Assembly: GCF_024298845.1 (NCBI RefSeq)
Contig: NZ_CP101156.1
Span: forward strand, 3,100,001-3,164,000
From: Natronosalvus amylolyticus
GTDB lineage: Archaea > Halobacteriota > Halobacteria > Halobacteriales > Natrialbaceae
Reading direction: 5' to 3'
DNA: 64,000 nt
Below the pieces are notes generated by a model. It was not told the origin of the DNA. It saw nothing but the letters and a program-made list of their open reading frames with translations, and ran no database searches. Positions 59,488-64,000 of this stretch are shown piece after piece. The translations under genes and the position numbers were made by a program. Position 1 is the first letter of the stretch. The number at the start of each line of letters is the position of its first letter.

Positions 59488-59802
59488 ATGTCCGACTTCC
59501 AACTTACGGACCTCTTCGGCGTCTCCGCTCTCGTTCTCGGCGGCATCCTCGTCACGGCCTGGCTGGGCGCGTTCGTGTTCAGTGTCTACCGGTATCGACG
59601 AGGGGCTTTGACGCCAGCCGAGTTCCACCTGTGGGGTGGTGGTGCGCTCATGTGGATTGCGTTCGGACTCGGTCAGGCGCTTCGCGACCTCTCCGGAGGA
59701 CGCAGCCGTGTCGTCGAACTGGCCATGTTCGGGAGTGCGCTCGTCGCTATCGGATTCTGGGTGCAGTGGTGGCGGGTCCGAGACGGCGGGAACGAAGGGT
59801 AG
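59488..59802 (+). CDS. Three-helix membrane protein
   Basis: A 104-residue protein with hydrophobic helices around 12-34, 46-63 and 76-94 and a short charged tail. No family recognised. It lies 118 nt after the CPBP gene on the same strand. It converges with ncsA, and the stops lie 16 nt apart. Confidence 0.65.
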   Translation: MSDFQLTDLFGVSALVLGGILVTAWLGAFVFSVYRYRRGALTPAEFHLWGGGALMWIAFGLGQALRDLSGGRSRVVELAMFGSALVAIGFWVQWWRVRDGGNEG

Positions 59803-59818
59803 CTTTTCCGGAACGCGA

Positions 59819-60787
59819 CTACACCGCCTGAATCGACTCGAGCAGCGAGCACTTCCGACAGATTTCTCGCGTCGTCGTCGACCCACACTCCGTGCACTCG
59901 CGTAGGTCCGGATCGTCACCATCGGCGTCGTAGCGCTCGGCGACGATGCCAGCCAGTTCTTCGTAGCCGGAGAGAATCGAGTGTCGAGTGCCGGGATGGT
60001 TCTCCTCGAGGCCGTACAACAACTGCTGAATCTCGCCGCGGTAGGCCTCACTCGAGTGTGGACACTCGGTGATGTGGGCTGGCAGGTCCCTGAGGTGGGC
60101 GTACAGCGCCACCTCCTTTTCGGGGACGTCACGCAGCGGTTTCGCTCGCGGGACGAACGCGTCTCCAGTGCGACGTTCCGAGAGCGGGCCGAGGCTGGCG
60201 TCGAAGTGCTTTGCGATCTGGGCGACGTCACCTTCGAGAAAGTTCATCAACGCGGTCTGAGCCTCGTCGTCGAGGTTGTGGCCGGTCAGCAGGAGGTCTG
60301 CGTCGATATCCTCGGCGTAGTTCGAGAGCAGATCGCGCCGGAAGACCCCACAGTAGGCGCAGGCGGCCATGTTTTCGGGGTCGTCCTCGACCACCTGGTC
60401 CATTCGGACGTCGAATTCGTCTTCGTAGCTCAGCACCTCGTGGGTGAAGTCGAGGTCGTCGGTCAACTCGAGGCAGGCGTCGAGGCTCTTGTCGCGGTAG
60501 CCCTCGATACCCTCGTGGATGGTGAGACAGATCAGTTCGATTCGAGGGTCTTCGTGGAAGGTCTCGTAGAGTATTTGCGTGAGAACGACGCTGTCTTTGC
60601 CGCCGGAGAGGCCGATCAGCCACTTTTGCGGATTGTCGGGCGTCGCCGACCGTGGCACGAGATCGTCCCGGCGAATCCGTCGACGGACGCGCTTTTCGAC
60701 CGACTCGAGGAAGTGTGCCTCACAGAGGTGTGCCCCGGAGTAGGCGGCGTGCATCACCGCCGGTTCGGCACACCGATTACAGTTCAT
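59819..60787 (-). CDS. ncsA: tRNA 2-thiolation protein NcsA
   Basis: A 322-residue ATP-pyrophosphatase of the Ncs6/TtcA group. The PP-loop is SGGKDS (61-66), and cysteine motifs are CNRCAEPAVMH at the start, CAYCGVFRR in the middle and a C-terminal zinc knuckle CTECGSTTTREICRKC. It thiolates U34 in tRNA for lysine, glutamate and glutamine in archaea, using SAMP2 activated by UbaA, whose gene is in this window. No clear promoter TATA is visible before 60787. Confidence 0.93.
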   Translation of the reverse strand: MNCNRCAEPAVMHAAYSGAHLCEAHFLESVEKRVRRRIRRDDLVPRSATPDNPQKWLIGLSGGKDSVVLTQILYETFHEDPRIELICLTIHEGIEGYRDKSLDACLELTDDLDFTHEVLSYEDEFDVRMDQVVEDDPENMAACAYCGVFRRDLLSNYAEDIDADLLLTGHNLDDEAQTALMNFLEGDVAQIAKHFDASLGPLSERRTGDAFVPRAKPLRDVPEKEVALYAHLRDLPAHITECPHSSEAYRGEIQQLLYGLEENHPGTRHSILSGYEELAGIVAERYDADGDDPDLRECTECGSTTTREICRKCSLLESIQAV

Positions 60788-60832
60788 TGCGCGAACCTAA
60801 CGGGTTCCGGGGGAAACGCGTTTCGCTCTGCG

Positions 60833-60929
60833 CTCGAGGGCCGGCACGCGCTGCTGGGTACACTCACGTAACGGCAACGCTGACGTAGCGGCAACGCCGA
60901 CTGCTCGAGTGGCGGCACGCGCTGCCGTG
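60833..60929. repeat. Nested duplications in the ncsA-aldolase spacer
   Basis: An outer pair (60833-60858 and 60904-60929; ctcgagggccggcacgcgct type) matches at 22 of 26 positions. An inner tandem pair (60866-60882 and 60883-60899; acgtaacggcaacgctg type) matches at 15 of 17. Confidence 0.8.
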
Positions 60930-60932
60930 ACC

Positions 60933-60942
60933 AATAATATAT
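60933..60942 (+). promoter_or_regulatory. TATA box for the aldolase gene
   Basis: The AT-rich aataatatat lies about 26-35 nt before the ATG at 60968. Confidence 0.6.
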
Positions 60943-60967
60943 CGTGGTTCCCGAGATAGCCTCAGCC

Positions 60968-61837
60968 ATGCACGGCACTGGCGTTCCACTCGCGACGCCG
61001 TTCGACGAGGCTGGAACCGTAGACCACTCGACACTCGAGGAACTGGTCGACTGGCTCGAGACCGCCGGAATCGACTTTTTCGTCCCCTGTGGCTCGACGG
61101 GCGAGGCTCCGCTGTTGACCCTCGAGGAACGAATCGGTGTCACGGAAACTGTCGCGAACGCGACCGAAAAACCCGTTCTCGCGGGGACTGGATTCGAGGG
61201 GTACGAACCGACGCTCGAGGCGACCGAACGAACGGCCGACGTCGGGGCGGATGCGGCACTCGTCATCACGCCGTCGTACTACGGCAGCGACGACGGTGCG
61301 ATCGGCCGGTACTACCGACGCCTGGCCGAGGAGTCGCCCATACCGATCTACCTCTACAGCGTCCCCAAGTTCACGGGTCACACACTCGCCCCCAGAACCG
61401 TCGAATCACTCGCCTCCCATCCGAACATCGCCGGCATTAAAGACTCGAGCGGGAGCCTCGAGTCCGTCCAACGCCTGGTCCGGTTCACCGACGACATGGA
61501 CTTCTCGGTGCTCGTCGGCAGTGGAAGCGTCTACGCCCCGGCACTCGATGCGGGCGTCGACGGCGGCATCCTGGCAGTGGCGAACGCCGTCCCGGAGCGA
61601 GCCGCTACGATCTACGAACGCCATACGGGTGGCGACACTGCCGGGTCGCGAGCCCTGAACGCGGACCTGGTAGAACTCAATCGCGCGGTCACCTCTCGCT
61701 ACGGCGTGCCGGGGGTCAAAGCTGCGCTCTCCCTTCGCGGCCAGTCCGTCGGCAACCCTCGCCGACCACTCGAGGCGGTCGACGAAGTCGTCGTCGACGA
61801 ACTCGATGCCTTGCTCGAGAGAGCACTCGAGGCGTAG
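60968..61837 (+). CDS. DHDPS/KDG-type aldolase
   Basis: A 289-residue class I aldolase of the dihydrodipicolinate synthase family. GSTGEAPLLTLEER (42-55), the tyrosine in PIYLYSVPKFTG (Tyr130) and the Schiff-base lysine Lys158 (IAGIKDSSGS) are intact. Substrate specificity is open: DapA for lysine synthesis or 2-keto-3-deoxy-(6-phospho)gluconate/galactonate aldolase. The sugar-acid operon 4 kb away favours the latter (inference). Confidence 0.86.
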   Translation: MHGTGVPLATPFDEAGTVDHSTLEELVDWLETAGIDFFVPCGSTGEAPLLTLEERIGVTETVANATEKPVLAGTGFEGYEPTLEATERTADVGADAALVITPSYYGSDDGAIGRYYRRLAEESPIPIYLYSVPKFTGHTLAPRTVESLASHPNIAGIKDSSGSLESVQRLVRFTDDMDFSVLVGSGSVYAPALDAGVDGGILAVANAVPERAATIYERHTGGDTAGSRALNADLVELNRAVTSRYGVPGVKAALSLRGQSVGNPRRPLEAVDEVVVDELDALLERALEA

Positions 61838-61952
61838 CCGTTTTCTGCCGTGGTTCCGGAGCCTTTCGGTGGGTCTGTTCGGTCTTCTCTCTTCCTGCTA
61901 TAGTAATCAAAAGTAGTTTCTCGACCTTACCTCTTTGACCATTTGCTGTTAC

Positions 61953-61962
61953 GGATATTTTT
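61953..61962 (+). promoter_or_regulatory. TATA-like box for the molybdate transporter gene
   Basis: The sequence ggatattttt lies about 29-38 nt before the ATG at 61991, giving a leaderless or near-leaderless transcript. Confidence 0.45.
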
Positions 61963-61990
61963 CAAGGTTGGTGCCCCTGTAGGTTCACTA

Positions 61991-63094
61991 ATGGCCCTCT
62001 ATAGCGGGTATGTCGATTTACCCGCTATCGAATTCTCGACGCGTGAACTAACGGGTGCGTTAGGGGATTCGATTACGGTATTGCCACTGGTCGTCGCCCT
62101 CGCTGCGACGACCTCCGTCTCGCTGGCCCACGTCTTTCTGGCGTTCGGCATCTTTCAGATCGTCTGGGGACTGTTCTATGGGATGCCGATGTCGCTCGAG
62201 CCGATGAAGGCGCTGGTTGGCCTTGCAATCGTCGGCGCGCTCTCCCACCCGGAACTGATCGCCGCCGGATTGCTCACTGGCGGGGTCTTGCTGCTCGTTG
62301 GGTGGTTCGGGCTCGTTGGTCGACTCGAGCGAGTCGTCGGTGAACCGGTCGTCCGCGGGATTCAACTGGCGGTGGCGTTACTGTTGCTCCAGGCTGCGTT
62401 CGGGCTGTCTCTCGAGTCGCTGCCCGTTGCACTCGGCGGCGTAACGCTCGTCGCACTGCTGTGGATTGGCGGGTTCCGAAACGGAAGTTCGCTCGTCGTT
62501 CTCGGCGTTGGCGGTGCGGTGGCCGTTAGCGTCGCCGGTTTTCCGGCCCTGCGTCTCCCGGAGGCAAGCTTCTTTCCGGCCGGAAATCCCGCGCTTACCG
62601 TCGGTGCACTCGAGGCGACCGTTGCCCAGCTCGGGATGACGATCGGGAACGCCGCAATCGCAACGGCGCTCCTCGCTGGAGACCTCTACGACCGGCAGCT
62701 CTCGTCGGATCGGCTCTCTCGCAGTATGGGTGTTACCTGCCTGGCGGCAGTACCTCTCGGTGGCGTTCCGATGTGTCACGGCAGCGGTGGACTGGCAGGC
62801 AAGTACGCGTTCGGGGCGAAGACCGCTGGAGCGAACGTCATCCTCGGCGTCGGCTATCTCGCACTGTCGCTGCTGGCTATCGGAGCTCTCCTGGCGGCGT
62901 TTCCGCTGGCATTACTGGGCGTGTTGTTGGCCATCGTCGGTGTCGAACTTGGTCGTGCCGCAGTGACGCCGCTTTCGACGTATCGCGACGGAGCAATCGC
63001 CGTGACCGTCGGGTTGCTCGGTCTCTTCGTGAACGTTGGGTTGGCGTTCGTCGCCGGCGTCGTGCTCTGGCAACTGGTCGTTCGGTTCCGGTAA
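61991..63094 (+). CDS. Sulfate/molybdate transporter of the MOT1 group
   Basis: A 367-residue protein with about ten to eleven helices. The initial TGALGDSITVLPLVVALA and PMSLEPMKALVGL match MOT1-type molybdate transporters, and GGVPMCHGSGGLAGKYAFGAKT is the second signature. The start at 61991 opens the first conserved segment. It probably brings molybdate in for the cofactor made with MoaC. Sulfate as substrate is possible. Confidence 0.85.
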   Translation: MALYSGYVDLPAIEFSTRELTGALGDSITVLPLVVALAATTSVSLAHVFLAFGIFQIVWGLFYGMPMSLEPMKALVGLAIVGALSHPELIAAGLLTGGVLLLVGWFGLVGRLERVVGEPVVRGIQLAVALLLLQAAFGLSLESLPVALGGVTLVALLWIGGFRNGSSLVVLGVGGAVAVSVAGFPALRLPEASFFPAGNPALTVGALEATVAQLGMTIGNAAIATALLAGDLYDRQLSSDRLSRSMGVTCLAAVPLGGVPMCHGSGGLAGKYAFGAKTAGANVILGVGYLALSLLAIGALLAAFPLALLGVLLAIVGVELGRAAVTPLSTYRDGAIAVTVGLLGLFVNVGLAFVAGVVLWQLVVRFR

Positions 63095-63149
63095 CCGGGC
63101 CGTGGTCGGGCCATGTCGATTTTTCACCCTCGAGGACGAACGCCAACCG

Positions 63150-63284
63150 ATGACTGACACGCTGGCGTGGCGCGACCTGTTCGAGCGAGGCGAGGCGGTC
63201 GGCGTCGACCTCGAGACGATTCGAACGACGAGGGCACGACTCCGTGCCGAAGCGACCGAAGGAGGTGAGCGAGACGATGCCTGA
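63150..63284 (+). CDS. Small acidic partner of the PIN-like gene
   Basis: A 44-residue charged protein (MTDTLAWRDLFERGEAVGVDL and following), with one predicted amphipathic helix and no hydrophobic segment. It overlaps the PIN-like ORF by 8 nt. The arrangement resembles toxin-antitoxin or regulator pairs, but no DNA-binding motif is visible. A TATA-like gatttttca about 30 nt upstream supports the start. Confidence 0.6.
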   Translation: MTDTLAWRDLFERGEAVGVDLETIRTTRARLRAEATEGGERDDA

Positions 63285-63750
63285 CCGGCCGAATCCGGCT
63301 CGAGTGGTCGCCGATACGGACGTCCTGGCGGCGGACCTGTTCGTCGACGGCGATGCCAGAGCAGCCCTCGACCACGTCCGGCGTCACGAGTGGGTCGAAC
63401 TCGTCGCCAGCGACGAACTGCTCACAGCAACCGAGACGCTCGTCACGTCGCTCGCAGATAGCGATCTCGCGGCGGCTCACCGCGAGCGTCTCGAGCCCGA
63501 CCGCGTTCGCGTCGAACAGCCGCCCGAGGATCATCCAGCGCTGGCGTCTGCCTACCGCGGAAACGCGGCACACCTGCTCACGTACGAGGAGGGGTTGCGT
63601 TCGGCCAAGGCCGGACTGACACTCCAACCGCGGGTGTCGGTCAGCATCCGGTCTCCGGATGCCTTCGCCACGCTGTTCGACCCGGAAAGCCTGTACGAAG
63701 CCGTCGTCGGTGGGACCTATCCCGGTCCTGATCGAGACCCACTCGAGTGA
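63277..63750 (+). CDS. PIN-like domain protein (DUF7384-like)
   Basis: A 157-residue protein. VVADTDVLAADLFVDG at the start, SDELLTATETLV in the middle and DHPALASAYRGNAAHLLTYEEGL resemble a PIN nuclease fold, although the last acidic position reads Glu-Glu instead of the usual Asp. It corresponds to a haloarchaeal group that I associate with DUF7384. ATG 63277 is chosen over 63244. Its C-terminal stop lies within a 32-bp direct repeat. It may cleave RNA, with the small upstream protein as a possible partner. Confidence 0.72.
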   Translation: MPDRPNPARVVADTDVLAADLFVDGDARAALDHVRRHEWVELVASDELLTATETLVTSLADSDLAAAHRERLEPDRVRVEQPPEDHPALASAYRGNAAHLLTYEEGLRSAKAGLTLQPRVSVSIRSPDAFATLFDPESLYEAVVGGTYPGPDRDPLE

Positions 63751-63805
63751 CATACTTTACCGAAACCGACCCGCTCGAGTGACATACTTTTTTGAAACAG
63801 CGCCC
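63742..63805. repeat. Direct duplication across the PIN-like gene stop codon
   Basis: A 17-bp perfect repeat (ctcgagtgacatacttt) occurs at 63742-63758 and 63774-63790, period 32. The first copy contains the gene's last codons and TGA. Confidence 0.85.
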
Positions 63806-63809
63806 TCCC

Positions 63810-64000
63810 TCAATCCGATGCCTCGAGCGCTTCGGCGGTCGTCTCCGTTGGGACCACGTACCGATCCGGAAGCTCTGGAATCGGCTCGCGGCCGACGGTG
63901 AAAAACCGCTCGGTGCGCGTGAGCTCTTCGGCGGCGGGACTCGGCTTCTTGATTTCTTCGAACTCGACGGCGACGCCCTCGTCTTCCGGGGCGATGCGGA
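63810..64000 (-). CDS. C-terminal end of an unidentified minus-strand protein
   Basis: A partial gene cut by the window edge. The last 62 or so residues read RIAPEDEGVAVEFEEI, then KPSPAAEELTRTERFFTVG, then PELPDRYVVPTETTAEALEASD. The acidic composition is consistent with a real haloarchaeal protein. I do not recognise the family. Confidence 0.6.
   Translation of the reverse strand, partial: RIAPEDEGVAVEFEEIKKPSPAAEELTRTERFFTVGREPIPELPDRYVVPTETTAEALEASD

Overview
The window is a gene-dense stretch of a halophilic archaeon (class Halobacteria, probably order Natrialbales). The evidence is the high GC content, very acidic proteins, archaeal TATA boxes about 27 nt before start codons (leaderless transcripts), a TFB gene, CetZ, UbaA and NcsA, a PGF-CTERM surface glycoprotein, Tat lipoproteins, and several small haloarchaeal zinc-ribbon proteins. 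CTCGAG is strikingly over-represented. I see no rRNA, tRNA, CRISPR array, transposase or integrase, so this looks like ordinary chromosome rather than a mobile island.

Layout. 0-12 kb: formate-tetrahydrofolate ligase (minus strand), the tubulin-like CetZ, an F420-biosynthesis pair (cofC, cofG) split by an esterase, a large rhomboid protease, a deaminase, an FAD protein, the ubiquitin-like-protein activator UbaA and a small zinc-finger gene. 12-19 kb: a UvrD-type helicase overlapping a degenerate M24 'pita-bread' protein, a thioesterase, and a sulfur operon (TusA, sulfide:quinone oxidoreductase-like flavoprotein, DUF1641, rhodanese). 19-27 kb: a sulfatase and a nucleoside-degradation locus (uridine phosphorylase, PfkB kinase, ribose-1,5-bisphosphate isomerase, DeoC) with membrane genes interleaved. 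27-34 kb: uncharacterised proteins, hot-dog and alpha/beta hydrolase enzymes, an NhaC antiporter and a double-domain VOC protein. 34-42 kb: the surface glycoprotein with a long leader and 3' stem-loops, a glutaredoxin-thioredoxin reductase fusion, a TIGR00341 membrane protein, DUF357 and TFB. 42-50 kb: small conserved proteins, an OGG-type glycosylase, acylphosphatase, NAD(P)HX repair enzyme plus MoaC, a phosphotransferase and a lipoprotein deacetylase. 50-58 kb: a sugar-acid catabolic operon (SDR, galactonate dehydratase, complete ABC importer) divergent from an IclR regulator. 58-64 kb: membrane proteins, NcsA, a DHDPS/KDG-type aldolase, a MOT1-type molybdate transporter and a small PIN-like gene pair.

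How the genes fit together. Nucleosides can be split by the phosphorylase to ribose-1-phosphate, phosphorylated by the PfkB kinase and isomerised to ribulose-1,5-bisphosphate, while DeoC handles deoxyribose-5-phosphate. The galactonate dehydratase operon and the downstream aldolase suggest a De Ley-Doudoroff-type route for an imported sugar. UbaA and NcsA, 49 kb apart, are known partners in tRNA thiolation. MoaC and the molybdate transporter both serve molybdenum cofactor.

The most unusual non-coding signals are an 83-bp palindromic repeat present twice at 76/83 identity, with hairpins elsewhere that keep the loop while changing the stem, a second inverted-repeat family, and many short CTCGAG-anchored duplications in spacers, two of which copy the end and stop codon of a gene.
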